From: Nelumbo lutea
Lineage: Eukaryota; Streptophyta; Magnoliopsida; Proteales; Nelumbonaceae
Assembly: GCA_022828595.1 (NCBI GenBank)
Contig: JAKGHH010000003.1
Coordinates: 104,803,583 to 104,867,582, forward strand
Direction: 5' to 3'
Length of the DNA stretch: 64,000 nucleotides
The position numbers were made by a program, and so were the translations under genes. The notes under the pieces were generated by a model that saw only the letters and a list, made by a program, of their open reading frames with translations, had not been told where the DNA came from and did no database searches. Positions 1-10,236 of this stretch are shown piece by piece (within the stretch, counting starts at the first letter, position 1; each line of letters begins with the position of its first letter).

Positions 1-530
1 CAATCAAACTGGTGAACAGTCAATATAGATGTAGAAGAGAGATACTTTTGAACCATATGGATTGAACAATCAAGCTGGGTTACTCATCCCAGTTTTTTTT
101 TTGACAGAAAAAGAAAGATTCTGATGTTCTTTACATAATCTTTCTATGTGCTGGTCTTTGTTTTTGTGTATTAAACTTGGAGATGATTTAATTATTGTTT
201 TAAAATCTTCTTATTTGGCCAATACCATAACAAATGAGCATTAGTAGTTAGTATAAGGTGAGGTTGTTGAATAGGTTTTTATTCTCTAACATTATGCCTA
301 GGCATGTTAGTTTTTTTTTTATCCTCACTGGTTCTTTTGTTGGTGTCTTTGTTAATTTATTCTTTCTGTGAGGGCAGATGATTTAAAAAGTGGACCATGG
401 AAATGGAGTGGTTGCTTACATAGCCTTCTATTACTACTATGTTTTCTGTTTTAATGATTTTTTTTTCCAATTTTTTGTAGGTTATTATGAAATTGTTGGG
501 CAATTAATTAAAAAAATAAAAAAAAAATGA
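1..530. other. AT-rich intergenic DNA
   Basis: No reading frame, RNA gene or clear repeat was recognised. The stretch is AT-rich with several poly-T/poly-A runs. Confidence 0.5.
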
Positions 531-765
531 ATACATTGGAAGCCTTGTGGCTAGTAGCTAGAAGCTTGTGAGTCACATCTATCTATATCTATAAAAGGGA
601 TACTTGCCTGGGTGTCCATGCATGTTTACTAGCATCATCTATCCTATATACAATAGAAGCCTTATGGCTAGTAGAAGCTTGTGAGTCATATTTATCTATA
701 TCTATACTATGTAAAAGCGATACTTGCCTCGGTGTCCGCGTGTTTATTGGCACCATCTATCATAT
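531..765 (+). repeat. Tandem pair of ~115-bp units with Helitron-like 5' end
   Basis: Two adjacent units (about 535-647 and 650-765) share the order 'gaagcctt..ggctagtag', 'gcttgtgagtca', 'tctatatctata', 'gatacttgcct', 'ggtgtcc'. The second contains TCTATACTATGTAAAAG, which resembles the TC-starting 5' end of plant Helitrons. No matching hairpin-CTRR 3' end was found in this orientation, so this may be only a duplicated 5' fragment. Confidence 0.45.
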
Positions 766-1844
766 ATAAAACATATACTTGCCTTGATATAAGCTATAAA
801 AGTTAAATCTAAATACCATATATTATATATGATTAATATTTGTACATATACATAACACGCGTTCTGACATTAATATTATGTAAGTGTTTTCATTTTTTAC
901 TCTTCCATTTTTGCTTCCACATATTATAGCCTATTTCCCCTGTATACCATAAAAGTTAAATCACGTATTCACTTGCACCATATTGTATTAGCAAGTAAAC
1001 CCATTTAATGCATGAGGTTAGATAGAAATTTGGTTAGATTTTGGTGGCATTTGATAAACTTAAACTTTGATGTCTAAAAAGTGGAAAATCTATTATTTGG
1101 ATTTGAAATTTGGAAAAGAAATAGAAATGATTTTTTTTTCTTTTTAAAGGCTTTGAAAAGATAAGATTGTTAGAGTTGGAGCAATTCTCCAATATCTGAA
1201 ACTATCAAGTTTACTATTTTACCCTTAAAAATAGATTGTTTGATAATATTATAGATGTTAAAGATAGACGTAATCTCAAACACCCCTTACCTTTGAGCAA
1301 TAAGTTTTATAGACTTTAGGCATTTGAAAACTTTAGTTTTAAGGCTGCAAGACAAGATTGCTTAATTTGAAAACTTTTCAAATATATTAGACTTGAATTA
1401 GGGTTCAGGCTCATGGGTATTAATTCCCCATACAAACCAACCCAAGTCGGGGCCATCGGTTGGCAAATTTGGGTATTAACATCATTTTAAGTTGAGGATA
1501 GGGTCCTTATCTTGGGTTGGTTTTCGTAATTTGGCCCATAATACAATCTATTACATGTGTATCCTAAGAGAGATTTAACTTTGATTTATTTTATTTCTAA
1601 TAATTTAATTCAAAAATAAATAACCATGTGTGAAAAACGAGGAGAGGATTTCTGTGTAAGCTTTGTAGTGAGAGGACCCCTCACCTCCCTCTTTGGATAT
1701 GGATAGAGTTTTTATTTTTATTCTTTCATCTTTACTTCTATATGTGCATGGACTTACACTTGTACAAATAAGCAATAATCCCCACCCTGTAGATTAACTA
1801 CACTTGAATCAAATTTCCTATGAAAAAAGAGAAAATTCTTGATT
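766..1844. other. Intergenic DNA, no gene seen
   Basis: No coding or RNA feature was recognised. The region is AT-rich and broken into short frames. It lies downstream of the terpene synthase, which is transcribed toward it. Confidence 0.5.
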
Positions 1845-2352
1845 AGTATCTTGTACTTTGGGCCTAATGTCACTTTTGTCCCCTGAGCTTTAAAACACGA
1901 TAATTTAGTACTCAAACTTTTAAAATGTGTCAATTTAGTACAATACTGTTAATCAACCGTTAAGTGGCATTTGAAAAAACACAAATACCCTTTGACTATC
2001 ATCTAATTTTCTTTATCAACCATCAAGACGTTGACAAAAAATGAGCAATCCCAAATCATTGCCTCTTCTATTCAAAAATATTGGGGTCATGTCTTAGTGT
2101 GCATTCTAGTGACCCCAACTTTCTTGAATAGAAGAGAAAGATTTGAGACTGCTCGTTATTTGTCAACATCTGGGTGGTTGATAAAAAAAATTAGATAGCA
2201 TTCAAAGGGTATTTGTGTCTTTTCCAACATCACTTAATAGTTGATTAACGGTAGATATTAAATTGGCACGCTTTGAAAGTTTGGATACTGAATTGTCGCA
2301 TTTTAAAATTCATAAACAAAAGTAACACTAGGCCTAAATTGCAAGATACAAT
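1845..2352. mobile_element. Long foldback (MITE-like) element
   Basis: The two halves are inverted copies of each other over about 240 bp. The left arm reads from 'tagtatcttgtactttgggcc' near 1845 through 'gttaatcaaccgttaag' to 'ttctattcaa'. The right arm repeats these as the reverse complement, ending in 'ggcctaaattgcaagata' near 2345. The short centre lies around 2085-2100. It has no coding capacity. A left arm of the same family is seen near 56455-56515. Confidence 0.8.
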
Positions 2353-2703
2353 GGAAAAAAATTAAAAAAAAAAAAAGAAAAACTGAAACGGCCAAAACAA
2401 TACTTGCCTCAGTATTCTTTGAAATTAGGGGCGTCATGTGATTTTTGCTTTCTCTGAAATGCTGTAATGTAATGACTAAAGACGTACCAAAATTGTTAAA
2501 AGATGGACGGCAAAACTCTCTGATATAGATTCCACTGAAGCAAGCATGAATACATGAACTATTTGAATTTCTCAACTAATTAAAACCACAAATACAACAC
2601 TCAATGACCTCGTTGAAATAGTCAAATAACACAGTGACTTGACTTTCATACAAATTATTAATTGATGGTGAAAGTGAAACAAAGCAAGTGTAATCGTGGG
2701 TGC
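2353..2703. other. 3' flank of the terpene synthase gene
   Basis: This lies immediately downstream of the terpene synthase stop codon in the direction of transcription and should include its 3' UTR. No coding signal is seen. A polyadenylation site could not be fixed with confidence. Confidence 0.4.
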
Positions 2704-5700
2704 TCAGATTGGTATGGGATCAATGAGCACAGGCACGATGTGAGCTTTCAACACATGGGCGTTGGTGTAGCCATCTTCACGCTTGTAGGCGACATCGAAC
2801 ACGCGTGCAAGGTTCACAGCTCGCATTAGCAGAGGCATTGCTGCGGCAGTTGGTCTGAGGCACTGTTCGTTTATATCCTTCCATGTATTATTGATCAGCT
2901 TGCGTATCTCAGTGATTGCTTCTTCCCTTGACACACCATTTTCATTCATATAGCATTCAATAGCAGAACTGACATGTCCTCTCTCTTGCTCAAACTTCAA
3001 ACATAAGAATCACAACGCATGGTTAATTAGCAAACATATTTGTATTTGTAGACAAGAGCTCAATTCACTTAAAATGTACGTCTACACCAGATTTATAGAT
3101 AGGAGTGTTAATTGGATTGGATTTGGTCCAATCGGATTCAGTCCAACGGGAGTTAATGGATCAGGTCTGTCCCAATTCAATGATTATTTGGATGGTCAAA
3201 TTTAATGTTTGCACTGTTCGATCTGTTCAAATTTATTTTAATTTGAGTTAATTTTAACTCAAGCCTGGTCCATTGACACCTATATTCTTTCTCTATTATT
3301 AATGGACCAGATGGTGGCTAAATCCAATCCAATCCAATATAAACTCATTATAGATAGACCAGGTCCAATCCAATTCAATATGTCTTGTTGGTTCGTCGAA
3401 TCAATCCAAATCGACACCCCTAGCTATAGATGCATACTAACTATTAAGGCTCAGTTTGGATGGAGTACAACAATACAAAATATAAGATTTTAGGTTCTAC
3501 ATATTTGTACTTTTACTCCTTTCAAATGGAGCCTAAGGCTGTATTTGCTTGCAATACAAATTTATTTGCACTAGTACAAATGCATGTAAGTGCAAATATA
3601 AAAAATGAAAATTATTGTTTAATTTTGTTTCGGATTTTAATTTATTCTGCTTCTGTCTTAATTTACTTTATTTATACTGCAATAAAACAAAATAAGCTAA
3701 AATTTAAAACAAAATTTAAGTACACTAAAATCATTTGCACTGCCATGATTTTGCAGCAATGCAAATAAATTTGCATTGCAACCAAATACAGCCCAAGTGT
3801 TTCAACCAAGGGACGTATCGTATATTTTATCGTAGCTGTAGATACACCTTTTTATAAGGTTTTTCCCCAAAAGTTTGATTTTTAAATGTTAAACAACCTT
3901 TAAAGTGATCCCTTGACATATTCTGGAAAAAAAAAAAAAAAGAAGAATTAAATATATATGTATCGATACACAAATTAATAGTACCTCGTTAGACACGATA
4001 TCATCCATGAGACGACCAATCAAACATGCACTCCGAACAATTTTAGGTGTTTTTGACACCCAATCAAAGACCTCCTTTGTTGCAATTTCTCCCATACCCA
4101 CAAAGGATGTAAGTAGTATCATGGCGTAACCACAGCTAACCAAGGCATTCTCCAGATACTCCTTAAATGTAGGAATGTGGCCTTCAGAGAACCATTTGGC
4201 TTCAATGAAGTAGGTTCTAATCAGTACTTTCATCTGGAGCACAATCAAAAATTAAAGTCAGATACCTTTGCTTAACTAAGATAGATCTCAAGATGGAACA
4301 AACCAGAAAGCAGAGGCAGAGCCATGTATATATAATATAACGTACTTCTTCTTTTGCATAAGAGACACAATAAGATCTTCCTTCATTCCTTATCTCTTCT
4401 TCAATTTCATTGTATATATCTAAGAGTGCAAGATATATCACTTTCATGTATTCTGGCAGCTTATCAGTTTCATCGACTTCCCACCTGAATTCATGAACTA
4501 TATTGAGTGAGAAGAGCAGTGAAGAACAATATAGACATATCCCGCCTGTTGAAATTGAATCCAGACTTATTAAAATTCTGAGCAATTACAGGAGATAATC
4601 AAGATGTTTTGGTTTCAAACCTTTCAATTGCATCAGTAAAGAGTTGGAGCTCTTCAAATGTACCATATGCATCATAAGTATCGTCTAAAATTGAAGTCAT
4701 GGCTGTTACTTTGGTGAGGATGGTTCGTCCAAAGGAGTATTGGGGTTCAGGATAAACTCCCATTATACAAAAATAGCACTCCACCACTCTGTTTCTTGCA
4801 TAAGGTATCTTTGATGCGAAGTCTAGATCCTTCCACCACCTGTAATTGTATACATAGATTACATATACATGCTTAAGGTAATTACCAAACTTCAGAGATA
4901 TGGGTGTTAATGGACCGGTTTTGGGTTGGACCTCGTCCAAATCAAAATCAATTTTGACAGATTGGATAGACACGGACCAATAAAATATATTGAATTGCAC
5001 CAGCCAGACTTAATGGTCCTGAGTATTTATTGAACTGAATTGGATCTGATCCATTATAATATATTTATATTGGATTGGGTCAGATTGAAGCAATATTCAG
5101 TCCATTGATAGAAGATAAAAATTTAGGTGTCGACGATGGACTAGGTTTGGATTGGAACTTTTCTAACTTAAAACCAGTATGAACAGATTGGATGATCCAG
5201 TCATTAAATTGGACATGTCCAAAATGACCAGAAGTATTCATCAGATTAGATTGGACCTGATCCACTTGTAATGGACTCATATTGGACCAGATCAGATTGG
5301 ACCAAATCTGGTCCAACTGACACCCCTACTGGAGGAGGGGACAGTTGAAGAAACTTACCTTGATATTTCACCTAGCTCCTCGAGATGCAATGACTTTAAT
5401 CTGTTGAAATCTAGCTTTGCAAGCTTAAGCAAAACCTCATTTCGTGATGGGTCTTTCTCATAGAAGGAGATATAATGCCGTGCCTCTAGTTTAGTCATAC
5501 CCCTGTGGAGAGACTGCTCTAGGGCATGAATCACTTGTTCTACAAGAGGTGAACTTGAATTGGTAGCCACAGACTTGATGTGGGCAGTAGTAAAAGAAAG
5601 GGCTTCATCTAAAATTTCTTGTCCACGTATTCCAAGATGTGCAGCTTCATACAAACTCAGCATTCCTCGTGTGTCTCTGGTTAAGCCATTTCTGAATTTT

Positions 5701-7340
5701 CCATGTTCATCTCTGAATTTATTGAACACATCTGCTTGACCAGCAGAAAATTAGTAATTAATGGACAACAGCATAATCAAATAAGTTGAGATCAAATCAG
5801 CCCGCACAAGATTGCCCCCCACATCCTACAGCACATCCCCGTTGTGTATTGAGAAAAACTTCCAATGATAATATCAGAAATGATGATGCCATCATTGGGA
5901 GATGTTTCTACTACACAGCGGGATGTGTTGTGGGATGTTAGATTTTTTAGGGCTCATCCCAGCCTCAACATATATTACCAGGTAGGGATGTCAATTGGGC
6001 TGGATTTGGTCTAATCCGATCCAGTCCAATGTGAGTCCATTATAAATGGACCCAGTCCAATCCAATCTAATGAATGTTTTGGACCAATTTGGATCAGTCT
6101 AATTCAATATCTGGACCATCCAATCTGTTCTAATTCATTTTAATTTAGATTGGTTTCAACCCAAATTCGGTCCATTGACACATATGTTCTTATCTTATAT
6201 CAATGGACCAGATATTGGCTTAATCCAACACAATCCAATATAAATTTGTTACAGGCGGACCAGGTCCAGTCCAATCTAATAAATATTTTGGATTGGATTG
6301 ATCCAATCCAATATGTCTTGTTGGTCCGTCCAATCTGTCCAAATTGATTTTGGACTGGACGGGATCCAATCCAAAACTGGTCCATTGACACCCTTATTAC
6401 CAGGTCCATGGTTTGGGCTGGGATGGGCCCGAGAGGCCCAAAATGATTTTACTACCCTGTAAAAACTCGTCCCAGTCCATAATCATCTGTACTCTATGTT
6501 ACGTCACCAAGACAAGTTAGAGTAAAAGAAAAGATGAAAAATATTAATAGAATAGAAAAATAAAAAAATTGATAAATGCATAAAAATATTTAATATTTAT
6601 ATAACAATACCCTATATGCTTTTAATAAAAAAACCCTGTGAGCTTATGGCTTGTTAACCTGTGATGGGTAGACAATTACAAACTTGATTCTAGGGTGAAG
6701 AGTGAAAACGGAACGGATCCAATTCTATGAACCAAATATGATTTTACTGGATTTGGATACCATTTGTTGGATTTTTCAATAGGATAAAAGTGCAAAATGG
6801 TATCCGTTTCAAAATCAGATTGAAATAGATCATTAGATAGATAGATAGATAAATAGAATCCTATTGGATATTCGATAAATTGATCCAAATTCAAATTTAT
6901 ATATATCCCCGGTTTGAATCCGATTCAATCCGCTTGCATCGACCCTAACCCATTAACCCAAAATCAAAAGTATATAGTATATCGCTTATATCAACCGGAA
7001 CCTGTGTAGAAAAATATGAGTGAGTCTTACCGCATGGTATATTATAACCATGTTGTCTGAGTAATCGAAAGTAAAGAGCAACAACATGGAGATCATCCAT
7101 ATCATTAAAATAGCCAATGTGGGAATCAAACATCCGTTCTACCATCTTATCTATCTCTATCTCAAAGTGATACGCCAAACCAAGGCGTTGCAGCGTGTCA
7201 ATCAAATTCAACATTTCCAATGGTTTATTGGCAGAACTCCTCAGCATGCTCCTCGCTTCTTCTTTTAGCTCTTCAACTTGTTCATTGTAAGATTCAAGCT
7301 TCTGCACAACCATTTTTCATACGTCAAAAACATCATAATT

Positions 7341-7373
<33 letters not shown>

Positions 7374-7512
7374 CCATGTTATCACAAGTATACGTATAGA
7401 AGAGATCTCCCCAAATGCAAGGGTGGAAATGGGTGGAGTGACGAATGAGTTCTGGTTTTTTGGTTCCTGAAGAATACTGGGTGGGAGGGCATGATGAATC
7501 TTGAGCAAGCAT
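2704..7512 (-). CDS. Terpene synthase, TPS-a type (sesquiterpene synthase-like), 7 exons
   Basis: Class I terpene cyclase, expected to ionise a prenyl diphosphate (probably farnesyl diphosphate) in the cytosol. Exons in transcript order: 7512-7375, 7301-7031, 5731-5359, 4839-4621, 4484-4346, 4233-3985, 2994-2704. They total 1680 nt (559 aa plus stop) with no break in frame. All introns are GT-AG; sizes are 73, 1299, 519, 136, 112 and 990 bp. Exon lengths 219, 139 and 249 match the usual plant class III pattern. Visible motifs: RHx8W (24-34), RxR as RNR (276-278), metal-binding DDTYD (313-317) and NSE/DTE as DDxxSxxxE (457-465). The start is the ATG at 7512; the frame stays open upstream to about 7581 but only with a TTG codon. 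The absence of a long N-terminal extension before RHx8W argues against a plastid transit peptide. Oddity: Cys285 (TGT) replaces the conserved active-site Trp. The product cannot be predicted. MITEs fill introns 2, 3 and 6. Confidence 0.93.
3100..3424. mobile_element. hAT-like MITE (CCAAT-rich family), terpene synthase intron 6
   Basis: It begins 'aggagtgttaattgg' and ends 'cgacacccctag', imperfect inverted termini of the TAGGGGTGTCAATTGG type. Flanks TTATAGAT and CTATAGAT are a near-perfect 8-bp target duplication, as expected for hAT elements. The interior is rich in GGTCCAATCCAAT-like motifs. Confidence 0.65.
3446..3540. mobile_element. Short foldback MITE
   Basis: Inverted ends 'aaggctcagtttggatgga' and 'tttcaaatggagcctaagg' enclose about 95 bp. 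A related element lies at 58153-58277. Confidence 0.55.
3536..3797. mobile_element. Foldback MITE in terpene synthase intron 6
   Basis: Inverted ends 'ggctgtatttgcttgcaat' and 'attgcaaccaaatacagcc' flank an AT-rich core. It abuts the preceding MITE. A long open frame across it is fortuitous. Confidence 0.65.
4898..5332. mobile_element. hAT-like MITE (CCAAT-rich family), terpene synthase intron 3
   Basis: The ends 'tatgggtgttaatgg' and 'caactgacacccctact' and the GGTCCAAT/ATTGGACC-rich interior match the copies at 3100, 5983 and 8201. It makes up most of the 519-bp intron 3. No clear target duplication was found. Confidence 0.6.
5775..5966. mobile_element. Foldback MITE in terpene synthase intron 2
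   Basis: The left arm ('cacatcctacagcacatccc', 'ttgtgtattgagaa') is mirrored by the right arm ('ctacacagcgggatgtgttg', 'gtgggatgtt') around a centre near 5868. It resembles the MITE at 14845-15021. Confidence 0.65.
5983..6396. mobile_element. hAT-like MITE (CCAAT-rich family) with perfect 8-bp TSD
   Basis: Begins TAGGGATGTCAATTGG and ends CCATTGACACCCTTA (inverted termini). It is flanked by the perfect direct repeat TTACCAGG at 5975-5982 and 6397-6404. The length of 414 bp, the 8-bp duplication and the terminal sequence indicate a non-autonomous hAT element. It lies within intron 2 of the terpene synthase. Confidence 0.8.
6405..7030. other. Remainder of terpene synthase intron 2
   Basis: Non-coding, AT-rich DNA with a short (GATA)n tract near 6833-6856. 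The GTAAG donor on the minus strand lies at 7030-7026. Confidence 0.55.
7302..7374 (-). other. Very short microsatellite-bearing intron 1
   Basis: This 73-bp intron has a GTCTCT donor and a GTGCAG acceptor on the minus strand. Nearly half of it is a (CT)n(CA)n microsatellite directly after the donor. Removing it joins the RHx8W exon to the next exon in phase 0. Confidence 0.75.
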
Positions 7513-7632
7513 TTTGGCACCAAAGAGATGGGTTTCAGACGAATGCTTGTATGAACTCAAAAGGCTTGTAGCTTTGATCAAGTGCTTGAAAGTTGAAACG
7601 AATGCTTGTGTGAGGTTAATTGTATGATCAGG

Positions 7633-7640
7633 TATTTATA
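7633..7640 (-). promoter_or_regulatory. TATA box of the terpene synthase
   Basis: The minus strand reads TATAAATA here, about 120 bp upstream of the chosen ATG. Transcription would start near 7605-7610, giving a 5' UTR of roughly 95 nt. Confidence 0.6.
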
Positions 7641-8200
7641 GGCCACTGGAACCGATGAGCAGTGAGAAGTCTTATTAATCCAGGATTCATGTATTAAGAC
7701 AGCACTGTATTCAGTGAACAGAAAAGCAGCCTCAGCTCCGGTGTCGATATTGTATTGACTCTGCCCTGTCCATGGTCGTAGATTCTGTTGCGACCACACC
7801 ACTGCTGGTTGTTTTGCATTCATAGTAAAAGCAGAGTTTGACCCGGCTGGGAAAAATCACGGGAGAAAAGTGTTGCAGTCAAATTGGTAGTCTATCTTTT
7901 TAAGACTGTTTATAGTGTGTTTATTGAGATTTCGTTTCAGTTCTTTTGGAAATTCGATCACATGAAGAGGTGGTTGTTTTAGTAACATGGTTGACTCCTG
8001 CAGCTTTTTGTAACATGGTTGTAGGCATTTTCGATTTTACTTCGTCTCTTGCTTTTATTTGTTTTTATGATGTTTGAGAACGTGTTATTCAAAATGGCTG
8101 TTCATTCATTTTAGCGCTGCAACTTAGGCTGGTTCCAAATTAATCAAGTCCTAAATCTTTAGCATTCATGTGAGGAGGTCATATTCATGGTGTTGAATAT
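7641..8200. other. Proximal promoter region of the terpene synthase
   Basis: No coding feature or clear repeat is seen between the TATA box and the hAT MITE at 8201. This is the only repeat-poor upstream segment, so it is the likeliest home of the native promoter elements. Confidence 0.4.
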
Positions 8201-8612
8201 ATTAAGGGTATCAATTGGACCAGATTTGGTACAATCGGATCTCGTGCAATATGAGTCTATGGATCAGGTTCAATCCAATCCAATGAATATTTTGGATCAT
8301 TTTTGGAGTGGTCCAATTCAATGTCTGGACTTTTCTATCTGTTCAAATTGGTTTTAATTTAGATTGATTTCAACCTAAACCTGGTCCATTATTCCTAATT
8401 TCCTATCTTCTATCAATAGACCAAATATTGGTTAAATACTATCCAATCCAATGTAAATTCATTAGAGATGGACCAGATCCAATCTAATACAATAAATACT
8501 TTGAACCATTAGGTCTAGACTGATCGGATTGAATATGTCTTATTCCTCCATCCAAATTGATTTTGATTTGAATGGAGTCCAACCCAAAACCGGTACATGT
8601 ACCCCTATCTAG
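8201..8612. mobile_element. hAT-like MITE (CCAAT-rich family) upstream of the terpene synthase
   Basis: It starts 'taagggtatcaattggacc' and ends 'acatgtacccctatctag'. Flanks TGTTGAAT and TGTTGATA resemble a decayed 8-bp duplication. It is the fourth copy of the family in 5.5 kb and lies about 560 bp upstream of the TATA box. Confidence 0.65.
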
Positions 8613-8869
8613 TGTTGATATCTCCACCAATCCAAGCCAACTCCCATGCATTCAAATTTGAATTTGAAGTTACATGAACAAATGAATTCAAAACCAGTGC
8701 CCCCACTAGTTATCTAATAAATATAAAAGATACAAATGAATTCCATGTAGAAATAAACGATTCAAATTTATCAAAGTGCCATCTATCTCATTGTAAAACC
8801 TCCTAGTTGTGTAAATAGGAGTTTGCAACTTTGGACAAGTTAGTCCAAACCTGTAATTAAAGTAAGCTT

Positions 8870-9105
8870 TTTAAAATTGGATCGGACATGGAACCATTAT
8901 GGGACCGGTTCCCAGGTCAAATGGTCCAATCATTAGGTTTGAATGGACGATTTATTCTGACTTAAAACAAATAAAAATAAATGAATAAATAATGGCCAAA
9001 AAGCATTGTCTGAACTGACAATTCCACCGCCCGAGTCAATGGATCATTAACCAAATCAATGATGTTTGACCAAAAAACGGTTTTAAGGCGAAACTAAACT
9101 AGTTA
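8870..9105. repeat. Fragment of the Mutator-like repeat family
   Basis: It contains the family signature of a GGACC(A/G)GTT block, GGTCAAATGGTCCAATC, then 'gagtcaatgg' and 'tttgaccaaaaaacgg'. Neither terminus is clear. Related to the elements at 9580 and 27133. Confidence 0.45.
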
Positions 9106-9109
9106 ACTA

Positions 9110-9425
9110 AAGAAGTTTTATGAAAACACTTTTTATGAAAGTACTTTTATAAAAATACTTTCATAAAAGTGTTTTTATAAAAGTAATTTAATAAAAATGC
9201 TTTCAAAGGGTATATTTTGAAAACATAAAAGAAAATGAAGAACAAAATAGTCACAAATGCTTATTAGACAAAAAGACTACCAAACGCCCAATATAAAATT
9301 AGTGCTTATTTTAAAAAATAGGTACTTGAAGTTGGGTGCCAAATGCAAATAAGTGCTTATTCGAATAAGCACTTGTTTTTAAGCACTTATTGAATAAGCA
9401 TTTATTTTTAGCTTATGAACTCCCA
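9110..9425. repeat. AAAGT/AAGTGCTT-type simple array
   Basis: It consists of short repeats such as 'tttataaaagt', 'actttcataaaagtg' and 'aataagcacttattc', partly inverted. The larger array at 29080-29520 uses the same vocabulary. Confidence 0.5.
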
Positions 9426-9579
9426 AACATGGCCTAAGTCAACTAGGCAGTGAAATCAAGCAGACAAGCACTATGAGGGAGACTTTGAGTAACGCCACTC
9501 AAGTCAACACATTATTTTCCTCTTGTTTAGCTGCTGGACCTTAATGAAGATTAGATCTTCATCACATTTGTCGAGTACA

Positions 9580-9877
9580 TGGTTTTTAAAATCGGACTAG
9601 ATTGGAAAACCCAGGCACCGGTAAGGTAATCGATTCTATTTCACCCTAAACTCTTTTTTGGCCAAAAACCGCTGATTTGGTCAGTAACCTGTTGACCTAG
9701 GCAGTTGAACCATCGACCTAGACATTGGTTTTTGGCTGCTTTTTTCCTTCTTTATTTTTTTTTTATTTTTAACTTTTTAAGTCAAAACGGGGTCATCTAT
9801 TCAAACCAGATGATCAGACCATTCGATCCGAGGTCCCCACAATGGTCCCTTGTCTGGTTAGGTTTTAAAAACCTTGG
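9580..9877. mobile_element. Mutator-type MITE with 9-bp TSD
   Basis: It starts TGGTTTTTAAAATCGG and ends GGTTTTAAAAACCTTGG (inverted termini). Flanks TCGAGTACA (9571-9579) and TTGAGTGCA (9878-9886) match at 7 of 9 positions, fitting the 9-bp duplication of Mutator elements. Related copies or fragments occur near 8870, 19005, 26435, 27133, 27650, 50463, 51358 and 61137. Confidence 0.65.
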
Positions 9878-9886
9878 TTGAGTGCA

Positions 9887-10236
9887 AGATAAACATGATT
9901 CTTGGCTGACGCAATTTCTAGAGGGGAAATGCTAAGGAAATTTGAGTAATGCCACTCATGCATCTGTGAAAAGAAGCAAGACAATAGGAAAAAACTAGGC
10001 ATTGGGTAGTGCACAAACATATAACTGTTGCTTAAATACCAAATTCTTTGAACTATGCCTGCCATTTGGTGGACTACTCCGCCAATGGGGCATGGCTAAA
10101 AGACAAGCCAATCTGATACTTGGCTTAATCTATTAATTAGAGGTGTCAATTGACCAATTTTGGGTTGGACACATCTAAATCAAAATCAATTTAAATGGAT
10201 TAGATATATCTCCGCAAGTCACGAGGTAGTCTACTA
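9887..10236. other. Spacer with a short hAT-family fragment
   Basis: No gene is seen. The segment 10140-10200 ('ggtgtcaattgaccaattt...') is an end fragment of the CCAAT-rich hAT family and abuts the truncated 5' edge of the Tat element. Confidence 0.4.

Noticed and set aside
7513..7581. Upstream extension of the terpene synthase frame to 7581
   Set aside because: The codon at 7581 is TTG, not ATG, and no ATG lies in frame above 7512. The ATG at 7512 gives a normal cytosolic-type length.
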